From contig JAQBNO010000176.1 of the NCBI GenBank assembly GCA_028288485.1, positions 1-46,148 of the forward strand: 46,148 bases of DNA. The letters are read 5' to 3'. How positions within the stretch are numbered: the stretch's first letter is position 1; each line of letters opens with the position of its first letter. Source of the DNA: Segetibacter sp. Lineage in GTDB: Bacteria; Bacteroidota; Bacteroidia; Chitinophagales; Chitinophagaceae. The notes below the pieces were generated by a model. It worked only from the letters and a program-made list of their open reading frames with translations, was not told the DNA's origin and searched no databases. This document shows, piece after piece, positions 26,701 through 34,335 of the stretch. The position numbers were made by a program, and so were the translations under genes.

Positions 26701-27241
26701 CCAGGAAGAACAGCCTGAAAAGATTAAATACAGTTTTATCATTCACGGTCATAAAGGCATTGTTCTTGCCCAAAGTCCTTTTATTTTCAATAAGCAAACA
26801 AAAATCCAGGCACAACAAAACATTTCCATTCCAGATGATATAGAATTGGAAATTGAGCAATTGATCACCTATTTTGAATTCCAGCTCGACCTATATTGTA
26901 CCGAAAATCCGTGTGACAATAATGAAGATCAGTATTCTTTCAGAACAACGGTAGTATTACCGTGTTGGCCAAAGCGCCTGCGTGATGCAACCTTTCGAAA
27001 CCTGGTTGAAAAGAAGATCGAAACAGAAACGCCGGCTCACGTACACACGAGGGTTGTATGGCTGGGAGTACAGGAAATGCAACGTTTTGAAAAGGTATAT
27101 GCAGAATGGTTGTTGGAGATGGCACAAACTGAAATGCCGGGCTATGAAAAAGTAAATCCGCTGGTTGATGTTTTAAATACTCTTAGGCCTTGCGGTGTTT
27201 GCGAGGACGATTGCAGTCATAACCCTGCTACCTATGGATAA
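23729..27241 (+). CDS. Giant baseplate wedge protein, Pvc12-like
   Basis: Protein of 1170 aa. The N-terminus has the baseplate motif DYNNSDPGITILEAVCYAIT then DLAYRTGF (about 40-68), shared with Pvc12/Afp12. The C-terminal region (about 1075-1150: TVVLPCWPKRLRDATFRNLV, TPAHVHTRVVWL, then MQRFEKVYAEWLLEM) is also characteristic. An insertion at about residues 165-247 is a heptad-like Glu/Lys/Ile coiled coil (RIADINKRTAEISKRITDID...) that I do not expect in the family. Cys pairs appear at DYDCSCDD..KTCHG (about 135-150) and in the C-terminal PCGVCEDDCSH. It partners the Pvc11-like protein in the wedge ring. Confidence 0.92.
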   Translation: MSEQIALRKSNPLLPAEDYVAMRKQGFQAIEKLGSAVWTDYNNSDPGITILEAVCYAITDLAYRTGFEIKDLLTPEELGKDTWKQIFYTARQILHNNPLTISDYRKIIIDVKGVRNAWLTPSKDYEVPVWIDYNYYEKRKDYDCSCDDNKLKTCHGKLGLEPVSEAQTKEWIAKRIADINKRTAEISKRITDIDTRVAAIDAATAASKEGDVGELKIEKAKLLTEKKGLQSENAELAVESKELATPHIFPSKIIEFEGLYNVMVEYEEGIIEEERREVVRQQVVEKLAHRRNLCEDFLSINAVEYLDFGIGASIALYEYADPDEVLAQVFFAIYKYFTPSIPFYTIDQMLQKGYLVDEIFEGPALNHGFVDTAELEKTDLFRDIRLSDIINEVSDIEGIKAVTYLHLPFKGLNDETSGKNYFNEWVEYLKNENKIARIQPAMSQVMFCKERDFITYNTGSAKDKAPARMLKLFKDLKSIERKYKLNGHETDFDVPVGEYMELEDYYPVTYSLPMAYGVSERAGLPVDADDKRKVQALQLKGYLLFFEQLLKDHLVQLNHLRDLFSFDTHVKHSYFIEALTEIDDLKSLIIDHGNHGEGHYKEVLQDFVNSIQSIIETPDIFHKRRNRFLDHMLGRFGEDISEYEAISRWLTPGKVDERLIHDKCGILKNGEYYRISSNRGKGYDYSRMDFWDTENISGAERRIARLLGFEKIERRTLYPRSVVIDAVMEVDPKTKNSVQKKDKKGNPLNVIRLTDPDNNNATLITSVDVKEGCCTETLLNEMLKYADSRKYFKFHDDLKQRSRKTAGLIGTFWFELWDGTDMETAVLLASSERYDNKDNRDNAFKSLQKLMYAINSNEGLHLIEHLLLRPKFDEVFDEVGKPVNVNFLNICLDKCDLGIGLGENTDVPGYRKRIHRIPADKCYDKLPWVLEYLKFNDKTKKYDKAILVQEAFPDGTAVVPLKFRRYEALAKRVKDLHEFGSERINYGIVSNQEEQPEKIKYSFIIHGHKGIVLAQSPFIFNKQTKIQAQQNISIPDDIELEIEQLITYFEFQLDLYCTENPCDNNEDQYSFRTTVVLPCWPKRLRDATFRNLVEKKIETETPAHVHTRVVWLGVQEMQRFEKVYAEWLLEMAQTEMPGYEKVNPLVDVLNTLRPCGVCEDDCSHNPATYG

Positions 27242-27386
27242 TGTGCTTTTTGTCTTTTTTAAACCGGCCCGCGTTCTTGTTCCTGAAAGTTTTTTTTGCC
27301 TTCGGCTACACAAAGTCCGGGCTGGCGAAAGGACTTGATAAGCGTTTCAAACAGGACAAAAAATGGAATTAAGTTGAATCTGAATC

Positions 27387-28790
27387 ATGACAAACCTGAT
27401 AAACCGTTTGCAATTAGATCTGAGCTTTTCGGACCAGGATCACGCCTTTAATATGCGCCACAATTTTGCCCAAACCTACCAGCAGCAAATTGAAGAAGTG
27501 GTTGATTACGTGTGTTCGAAATATGTAGGCGAGTCTGAATGGTTGAAAATCGATAAGCTCGAAATGGACCTGGGGCATTTCATGCCAAATGGCTTCAGGC
27601 ACAACTTTGCCGCGGTATTTTTATTTCATTTCGAAAAAGCATTGACAGCAAAACTTTCTGAAGTTACAACGCAGCAAAGAGAAACTTCACAGCTAATTTC
27701 GCAGGTTGAATTGGTTGAATATTTTTTACAAAACGGAACCTTGCCATGGTTTGCAAATGAAGATGAAATTAATTTAGAGGAATTAATTAATGCGATAGTT
27801 ACCAGGAGACCGGAAGTTTTACAAGTGTTTTTAGAAAGAAACAAGTCGAAGCCAAGTGTGTGGAAAAGGTTGTCGTACCAGGTGCCGGACGAAGTGAAGG
27901 CGACGATTGTGAACTTGTTTGAAGTGCTCAAAAATGCAGAAGATAGAAGCCGCGTTTTGGTACAGGAATTTTTTTATAGTATAGGTAGGATAGGTGGACT
28001 AAACGAAATGAGCGTTATTTATCAAAAGACCAGGAATGTTATTCTTGAAGATGCTCCTGTAATTTTTGAAGATCCTTTCAATGTTAATTTAATCAGGAAG
28101 GTTCTTAGGAAACGTGTTACACTGCTCTTCCCTGAAAATACAAGCGAGGCATCCCTATTTTTTAATAATGAAAATGGGCTGGTTGCAGAAACGCACCTGC
28201 AAAATCACGAACAGGAAGTGTTGGAGAAAGCGAAAGCAGAGGCTATTGAAATGTTGCTGGCACAGGCGACCAAAAACGTGCAACAAAAAGAAGAACGGTT
28301 TGTTGTAAAGCATGCAGGCGTCTTGTTGCTTGCTCCTTTTTTCAATCCCTTTTTTACCAGATTGCAACTACTGGCAGAAAGTGAATGGATAAATAAAGAG
28401 GCTCAGTACAAGGCTGTTCATTTATTAAAGTTCCTGGTTACGGGAAGGCGAAAGTTCCCGGAATTCACACTTATCCTTGAGAAAATTATTTGTGGTCTTG
28501 CAATTGAAGAGCCGGTGCCGTCGGAGATGGAGTTATTAGAAGATGATCTGGCTGAAGGGGTAGATCTGTTGAAGTCAGTAATTGAACATTGGAAAGTGCT
28601 CAAAAATACTTCTGTTGATGGCTTGCGCGAAGCATTTTTAAAACGGGAGGGAATTGTAACCCGAAATGAAAAAGCTTGGCTCGTGCAAGTAGAAAGAAGG
28701 ACGCATGACGTATTATTAGACAGCATTCCCTGGGGGTATTCAACAATTTTACTACCCTGGAACGATTACACGGTTAGTGTAGAATGGTAA
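27387..28790 (+). CDS. Contractile injection system tape measure protein (Pvc14-like)
   Basis: Protein of 467 aa. The N-terminal module (INRLQLDLSFSDQDHAFNMR, QQQIEEVVDYVCSKY, WLKIDKLEMDLGHF) followed by LVEYFLQNGTLPWFANEDEI matches the CIS tape-measure family, whose hallmarks are the I.KLE.DLG and FL..G.LPWWA segments. The rest is predicted largely helical. It is thought to set tube length before export or ejection; its modest length suggests a particle of ordinary size. It sits immediately before the ATPase gene (10-bp gap), as in other eCIS loci. Confidence 0.9.
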   Translation: MTNLINRLQLDLSFSDQDHAFNMRHNFAQTYQQQIEEVVDYVCSKYVGESEWLKIDKLEMDLGHFMPNGFRHNFAAVFLFHFEKALTAKLSEVTTQQRETSQLISQVELVEYFLQNGTLPWFANEDEINLEELINAIVTRRPEVLQVFLERNKSKPSVWKRLSYQVPDEVKATIVNLFEVLKNAEDRSRVLVQEFFYSIGRIGGLNEMSVIYQKTRNVILEDAPVIFEDPFNVNLIRKVLRKRVTLLFPENTSEASLFFNNENGLVAETHLQNHEQEVLEKAKAEAIEMLLAQATKNVQQKEERFVVKHAGVLLLAPFFNPFFTRLQLLAESEWINKEAQYKAVHLLKFLVTGRRKFPEFTLILEKIICGLAIEEPVPSEMELLEDDLAEGVDLLKSVIEHWKVLKNTSVDGLREAFLKREGIVTRNEKAWLVQVERRTHDVLLDSIPWGYSTILLPWNDYTVSVEW

Positions 28791-28800
28791 AATAATAACA

Positions 28801-30243
28801 ATGGTGGATCAAGCAGATATAAATGACATCGGTAGTGAAGATAGCCCCCTTCGCCGCAACGCTGACAGTCTTTCAAATGAGATCAACTGGTTTGCAAGAG
28901 TGGTAAACGCTCGCCTGCGGGATTATTTTCCGAAAGAAAGTTTTGGAATAAATGAAGATAAAGATCGAAGCGAGATTGTTACATTCAATGAGGCAACCAA
29001 TGATTCTTTGGTTGATACTACTGTTCCCGACCTTAGTCTTGATCACTCTGTTTATGCTGATTTTGTAAAATATTACAAACTTAACCGGGATGAAAGGCTG
29101 TTGCTCATGCTGGCTATCATCCCACATTTACAACCACATCTATTAGACGTATTTTTTTCAATCAATAAATCATTAGGGCGTGGATATACAGAGTTTGGCG
29201 GTATAAAAGGTAGCAGGCATAGTGGTTTTATTCCAACGATCGAAACAGCCCTTTTCTTGCTGGCTGGTGACAATTTTGCGCATCGTTTTAAATTATATAA
29301 ACTTTTCGAGCCTGATCATATTTTTATTGCTCATAACATCATCACCATAGATCATTCTTCCGGTAACAACGAACCCTATTACAGCAGCTCCATTGGCATT
29401 TCAGAAGAGTACGTCGATTTTTTTACTACCGGAAATCTCAGAAAGCCAAATTTTAGTATTGAGTTTCCTGCAAAGCGGTTGGAAAACCAAATGTCATGGA
29501 ACGACCTGGTAGTAGACGATTATACGACAAAGCAATTAGATGAGCTACGCATCTGGTTGCAACATGGCCGCACGCTATATGAAGACTGGGGGATGAGGAA
29601 AAAACTTAAACCGGGTTATAAGGCACTCTTTCATGGTCCTCCCGGGACCGGTAAAACCCTTACAGCTGCTCTCTTAGGCAAACTATACAATCTTGATGTT
29701 TACAGGATCGACCTTTCTATGGTCATCTCGAAATATATTGGAGAAACTGAAAAGAATCTTGAAAAAGTTTTTAAAAAAGCAGAGAATAAAAACTGGATCT
29801 TGTTTTTTGACGAAGCCGATGCGCTGTTTGGCAAGCGCACATCTATATCTGATTCGCACGATAAATATGCCAACCAGGAAATTGCTTATTTATTGCAAAG
29901 GTTAGAGGACTATCCCGGCCTGGTTATTCTGGCCAGCAATATGCGAAATAATGTTGACGAAGCTTTTACCCGCAGGCTTCAGTCTGTTATTCATTTTCAA
30001 AAGCCACAATCAAAAGAGCGTTACAAGATCTGGACCGGTGCATTCAGTTCGGGTTGCCTGCCTCCCGCTAAAGAAGAGGTAGAGCGAATAGCGCAGCAAT
30101 ACGAACTTTCAGGAGGTTCCATTATGAATGTTGTTCAATTCGCCTCTTTGATGGCTTTAAACAGAAATAATAATGAAATATTGGTCGACGATATTTTACA
30201 AGGAATAAAAAAGGAATATAAAAAAGAAGGAAAAATTGTTTGA
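28801..30243 (+). CDS. AAA+ ATPase of the eCIS (Pvc15-like)
   Basis: Protein of 480 aa with an N-terminal helical region (about 1-250) and a classical AAA+ domain. Walker A is GPPGTGKT (279-286), Walker B is WILFFDEADALFG (D337, E338), sensor 1 is VILASNMRNNVD and the arginine-finger region is AFTRRLQSVI. The insert KRTSISDSHDKYANQEIAYL is typical of Pvc15/Afp15-type and other CDC48-like ATPases in CIS loci. In PVC this ATPase is needed for assembly or for loading cargo, so its position directly upstream of the DUF4157 genes is meaningful. All catalytic residues are intact. Confidence 0.95.
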   Translation: MVDQADINDIGSEDSPLRRNADSLSNEINWFARVVNARLRDYFPKESFGINEDKDRSEIVTFNEATNDSLVDTTVPDLSLDHSVYADFVKYYKLNRDERLLLMLAIIPHLQPHLLDVFFSINKSLGRGYTEFGGIKGSRHSGFIPTIETALFLLAGDNFAHRFKLYKLFEPDHIFIAHNIITIDHSSGNNEPYYSSSIGISEEYVDFFTTGNLRKPNFSIEFPAKRLENQMSWNDLVVDDYTTKQLDELRIWLQHGRTLYEDWGMRKKLKPGYKALFHGPPGTGKTLTAALLGKLYNLDVYRIDLSMVISKYIGETEKNLEKVFKKAENKNWILFFDEADALFGKRTSISDSHDKYANQEIAYLLQRLEDYPGLVILASNMRNNVDEAFTRRLQSVIHFQKPQSKERYKIWTGAFSSGCLPPAKEEVERIAQQYELSGGSIMNVVQFASLMALNRNNNEILVDDILQGIKKEYKKEGKIV

Positions 30244-30333
30244 AAGGAAGATGTCGAAGGGTTCGGAGTACACAAAGATGTAGGAAAAGGAAGCGTTTAT
30301 CTCATGGTCTTTTAACGAGCAATAAAGAAGAAC

Positions 30334-31782
30334 ATGTTTGCACAAAAGTCTGTTTTCGATAACCAGGGGCGGTCGCAGCAAAGTTTTGCGTCTGCAGCAG
30401 TACCACAAATTGTGATACAGCCTAAGCTGGTCATTGGTGCAGTAAACGACCCTCTCGAGCAGGAAGCGGATACAATGGCGGATGTGGTGATGAAAATGCC
30501 GGAAATGCCTTCAGTTCGGCGTAAATGTGCTGATTGCGAACGGGAGGAAGAACAAATAAAAAGGAAGCCGTTAACATCGCTGGTAACCTCTTTCTTGCAG
30601 ACAAAAAGTGAAACGGGGTCAGTTGCAACTGATGCTGTTACCAATAAAATACTTGCAACCAAAGGGAGTGGGAGCAGTATGGATGATTCGACAAAATCAT
30701 TCATGGAAAGCAGGTTTGGAACTGATTTCTCTAGTGTAAGAATTCATAATAATGACGATGCAGCCCGCATGTCGACCGAGTTAAATGCAAAAGCATTTAC
30801 TGTCGGCAATGATATTTATTTTAACTCCGGCGCTTACGTATCTACATCTACGGAAGCGAGAAAACTGCTTGCCCACGAGTTAACGCACGTAGTACAACAA
30901 GGAGGAATAAACAGTACCCAAAAAGTTCAGCGGTTTTGTACTTCCCCAGCAGATTGCAGTGCCCCCATTCCAGGTTCTGCAGCCGGTTTCGGTGCAAGCG
31001 AAGCTTCGAATGAGGACGTTGCAAGGGGGCGACGGAAAAGATTGACTCCTGCCCTTGCCCTTGGTTCAGGACATGGCGGAAGTGCACGACAATTAGAATT
31101 ATTTTTTGAATCACAGTCGCCCGGGTTATTGAGCAATTTGCACGGAATATTTATTGACTGGGATTTATCTTCAGGCACCGGGGCACTCACTACCTCTTGT
31201 GCCGACTGGATCATCGATGGTTTACCGGCAGGAACTATTCCGACTGGAATGGCTGGAGCAGTAAAACCATGTGTTTTTGTTCATGCAAATTTAAACCAGG
31301 AAGCATTTGCCTTTAATACCACTGCTGACGTCACTATCGGAGGTGTACCCCGTGAAGATTGGAGAGTTGCTACCCTTCAGGTACTTACACATGAAGCGCA
31401 GCATGTTATTTTTGACACAGCGACTCATCCAGCATTTCCATTGTGCTCAAGAGCAGCAATCGAAGATGAACTTTCAGAACTGTCAGCAGAAATGAGTGAG
31501 TTCCCGGTGATGTTCAGAGCAATTCCTGCCGGTGCCCCTGCAGGCGATCCTGCCCGTGTAAATCTTGCCAATTGGTTTACTAATATCATTACTAATGATT
31601 CTGAAGGAATTGAAGGAATTTTAAAAACGATCGGATGCCGGTGTAAGTGCACTGAAGTCGATGCTTATGTAACAGATACTTTCAATTTTACTTCGTCTTC
31701 CTGGACCGCCGCTGAAAAAACAGCATTTAATACTGAGTTGAATAGGCCCGGCTGGAGTATTCGTTGGCCAATTGCTCCCTAA
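30334..31782 (+). CDS. DUF4157 (eCIS core) cargo candidate 1 with C-terminal metallopeptidase-like domain
   Basis: Protein of 482 aa. Residues 1-190 form the shared eCIS module: a PKLVIGAVNDPLEQEADTMA box, a RRKCADCEREEEQ CxxC patch, TKSFMESRFGTDFSSVRIH and the DUF4157 motif HELTH (181-185) with VVQQ. The C-terminal ~290 residues are unrelated to the other four proteins. They carry a second HExxH (HEAQH, 353-357) followed by acidic residues (AIEDELSELSAEMSE) that could supply the third zinc ligand. A pair of CxC motifs (CRCKC) lies near 435. It has no signal peptide, fitting cytoplasmic loading into the tube. I infer a metallopeptidase-type effector. Confidence 0.88.
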   Translation: MFAQKSVFDNQGRSQQSFASAAVPQIVIQPKLVIGAVNDPLEQEADTMADVVMKMPEMPSVRRKCADCEREEEQIKRKPLTSLVTSFLQTKSETGSVATDAVTNKILATKGSGSSMDDSTKSFMESRFGTDFSSVRIHNNDDAARMSTELNAKAFTVGNDIYFNSGAYVSTSTEARKLLAHELTHVVQQGGINSTQKVQRFCTSPADCSAPIPGSAAGFGASEASNEDVARGRRKRLTPALALGSGHGGSARQLELFFESQSPGLLSNLHGIFIDWDLSSGTGALTTSCADWIIDGLPAGTIPTGMAGAVKPCVFVHANLNQEAFAFNTTADVTIGGVPREDWRVATLQVLTHEAQHVIFDTATHPAFPLCSRAAIEDELSELSAEMSEFPVMFRAIPAGAPAGDPARVNLANWFTNIITNDSEGIEGILKTIGCRCKCTEVDAYVTDTFNFTSSSWTAAEKTAFNTELNRPGWSIRWPIAP

Positions 31783-31822
31783 CTTTCCTTAATGATAGAG
31801 AAACGATTAATATATAAATGAA

Positions 31823-33055
31823 ATGCAGATTAAAACATCGACCCTGCCAACAGCGGAAGGCGCTTCAGTTAGAGCTGCCGGAGAGGTAGAAAAAGCTCAT
31901 TCATTTCAGCCGCAGCTTAAAGAAAGTGGGAGCCCCATAGCCATTCAGTACAATCTATTAATTGGCGGAGCAAATGACTACCATGAACAGGAAGCTGATG
32001 CAATCTCTGAAACAGTCACGAGAATGCCCCTAATGCCGTTAGTTCAACGTACATGTGCTCAGTGCCGTGACCAGGACGAACAAGTAAATAGGAAGCCATT
32101 AGCATCCATTGTCACTCCCTTTATACATGCAAAAAGTGAAAATGGATTAGCAGCAAATAACGATGTTTCTAATAGGATTCTTGCGAGTAAGGGAGGTGGG
32201 AGCAGTTTGGATGATTCGACTAAATCTTTCATGGAAAGTAGGTTCGGAGCTGATTTTTCCGATGTGAGAATTCATAATAACAACGATGCGGCAAATATGT
32301 CTGCTGAATTGCAGGCAAAAGCATTTACTGTGGGCAGCGATATTTATTTTAATTCCGGCACATATTCATCAGAATCTTCTGAAGGTAGAAAACTACTTGC
32401 ACACGAATTAACTCATACGATTCAACAAGGTGCAGTGGGATCAACAAAGATTCAACCATTTGTTCAAAGACAAGCTGCAGCTGTTCCAAGAAGGACAATT
32501 TGGGTAAACGTTGGTTTCGACTCAAGTGCACAGGCAAATGAAGAGACCATGACAAAGCTTAGGGCTTCGATTTCAGTTGAGAAAGCCGCCATGCTCAGCT
32601 GTTGCAGCACCCATGCAACAGGCTGCAATATTGATGTAAAAACAAATTATGACTGGGTTCGCCACAATAAACCTGCTCCGGCAGATCGTGATTATGATAA
32701 TGATAACGCAGCTGACAGGACACTTCGCGACACCAACCTTGGTCGTATTGCTGGTCCGGCAGGAGGGTTAAAGGTGTTGGTTACAGAGTCAACACTTAGT
32801 CAAACCTGGCAGGGGGCACGTATTTTTCCTCGTGCAAATACAGGGGCGAGTGGCGTATTGTGGAATCGAGGCCTTGCAGCAAATGACACCATTGCTCACG
32901 AAGCAGGACATGCAGCAGGGTATGTGGGCGATGACGAAGGTGGAGCGCATAGCTCCGATGCTCATAACCTTATGAGTCCTGGTTCAATACGCCTAGCAGG
33001 TGCAGCACCTGACCAGAACTGGTGCACACAAATGGCAGCTACGGCCCAATCATAA
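31823..33055 (+). CDS. DUF4157 cargo candidate 2 with metzincin-like C-terminus
   Basis: Protein of 410 aa. The N-terminal eCIS module (about 1-205) has the NDYHEQEADAISE box, QRTCAQC, TKSFMESRFGADFSDVRIH and HELTH at 194-198. The C-terminus (about 215-410) starts TIWVNVGFDSSAQANEETMT and contains HEAGHAAGYVGDDEGGAH (from 359) followed by DAHNLMSPG. That is an extended HExxHxxG zinc motif with a possible Asp ligand and a Met-turn-like NLM, the pattern of metzincin peptidases, although the third ligand is one residue displaced from the standard HExxHxxGxxH/D spacing. Several Cys (CCSTHATGC) may form disulfides after delivery. It starts 40 bp after cargo candidate 1. Confidence 0.88.
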   Translation: MQIKTSTLPTAEGASVRAAGEVEKAHSFQPQLKESGSPIAIQYNLLIGGANDYHEQEADAISETVTRMPLMPLVQRTCAQCRDQDEQVNRKPLASIVTPFIHAKSENGLAANNDVSNRILASKGGGSSLDDSTKSFMESRFGADFSDVRIHNNNDAANMSAELQAKAFTVGSDIYFNSGTYSSESSEGRKLLAHELTHTIQQGAVGSTKIQPFVQRQAAAVPRRTIWVNVGFDSSAQANEETMTKLRASISVEKAAMLSCCSTHATGCNIDVKTNYDWVRHNKPAPADRDYDNDNAADRTLRDTNLGRIAGPAGGLKVLVTESTLSQTWQGARIFPRANTGASGVLWNRGLAANDTIAHEAGHAAGYVGDDEGGAHSSDAHNLMSPGSIRLAGAAPDQNWCTQMAATAQS

Positions 33056-33141
33056 ATAATTACCTATCGGCAGTTGCAGTTTAAATAGTTTTCAAATTTT
33101 TGCAGTTTGGCTGTCCGTAACATCAAACTTAAAATACCACG

Positions 33142-34275
33142 ATGCCGACTCATATTTCCAGGTCAGTTAAAAAAAAGAATTATTCAGAAGCATCTGCAAT
33201 TCTTAATCAGAATGACCATTCAGGTAGTCGTGACATGTTTTCCGCTCGAATGCAACCGGTTCCTATTCAAAGAAAGTGTAGCTATTGCGGGCATGACGAT
33301 ATCGTGCAAAGAGAGCGTTTGGCTTCATTCATTCAAAAAGAGCGTTCAGAAAATAGTGTAGCCGCTGAACAAATCGCGATTGGTATAGACTCTACAAAAG
33401 GAAGCGGTAAACCGTTAGAAAGCTCGGCTAAAAGTTTTATGGAAAGCAGGTTTGGAGCTTCGTTTTCTGATGTGCGAATCCATACAGGTGGTGCAGCTGA
33501 ACAATTGTCAGAAGCATTAAATGCTAATGCATTTACTACAGGAAACGATATCTACTTTAATACCGGTAAATATTCGCCCGAAACACGAAGTGGAAAGCAA
33601 TTGCTTGCTCACGAGCTAACACATACGATACAGCAGGGTGTGGCACCAGAATCGGTTCAAAAAGAAGAAAAAGACAAAACTTTTGCAGAAAAGGCAGACA
33701 TTGATTTTAAGGTTTTACCTCCTGATTTTCAATTGCGGTTATTTCATTTTCTGCTTGAAGCTGATACCAGCAAGGTGCACCTGGATTTTAATACGAGAAC
33801 CTTTATGACGGGGTTGTCGTACCAGTATGGAAGTGCCCTCTCATTTAATATGCGTTTCCGCGATTTCTCCAGCAAATTAGGATGGGAGCCGGGAAGTAAT
33901 AATCTTTCATTGGGAATGAATTACCGCGGCTTTAGCGGGAGTTTTGGTGTAAATCCGGAGCAGCAAAGGCTTGGTCTCGGGATTCATTATGGCGCTCCTT
34001 TATTGCCTTTCTCAGACCAGATGGGGAAAACGTTTACATCTGGCGTTGGTGCTTTCACTCATTTTGCGTCCGGTCTTCCAGCCGGGTTAAACAATCCTTT
34101 GGCATATTATGAACAAAATAAAGGGGACATAGAAAACATTTCCAAGACTGCTGACCTTGTAAAACAAATTACTGCTGCAGGCAAAAGTAAGATTCGGTTT
34201 GGGGGTGATTTTTCGTTGACGTACGACCCGGTGAGTAAGCTTGTGGTTACAGCTAAAGTTGGTGTCTTGTTTTAA
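33142..34275 (+). CDS. DUF4157 cargo candidate 3 with beta-rich C-terminus
   Basis: Protein of 377 aa. The shared N-terminal module is shorter and more diverged: the PL..EAD box is reduced, QRKCSYCGHDD is kept, then SAKSFMESRFGASFSDVRIH and HELTH at 157-161. The C-terminal ~205 residues are a series of amphipathic strands with alternating polar and hydrophobic residues and many Gly, Tyr and Phe (KVHLDFNTRTFMTGLSYQYG, LSLGMNYRGFSGSFGV, RLGLGIHYGAPLLPF). It ends SLTYDPVSKLVVTAKVGVLF with a terminal Phe, as outer-membrane barrels do. Without a signal peptide it is not a normal outer-membrane protein; a pore-forming or membrane-inserting cargo is a reasonable inference. Confidence 0.87.
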   Translation: MPTHISRSVKKKNYSEASAILNQNDHSGSRDMFSARMQPVPIQRKCSYCGHDDIVQRERLASFIQKERSENSVAAEQIAIGIDSTKGSGKPLESSAKSFMESRFGASFSDVRIHTGGAAEQLSEALNANAFTTGNDIYFNTGKYSPETRSGKQLLAHELTHTIQQGVAPESVQKEEKDKTFAEKADIDFKVLPPDFQLRLFHFLLEADTSKVHLDFNTRTFMTGLSYQYGSALSFNMRFRDFSSKLGWEPGSNNLSLGMNYRGFSGSFGVNPEQQRLGLGIHYGAPLLPFSDQMGKTFTSGVGAFTHFASGLPAGLNNPLAYYEQNKGDIENISKTADLVKQITAAGKSKIRFGGDFSLTYDPVSKLVVTAKVGVLF

Positions 34276-34335
34276 AATACATCAGTAAGTGTATTGAAAT
34301 TCAAGATTTCAAAGTATCTGCCAAATAAGAAATTA

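Noticed and set aside
34294-34335. TTG-initiated extension of cargo gene 4
   Set aside because: Alignment with cargo gene 5 places both starts at the same point and puts HELTH at residue 190 in each; the extension is unmatched.
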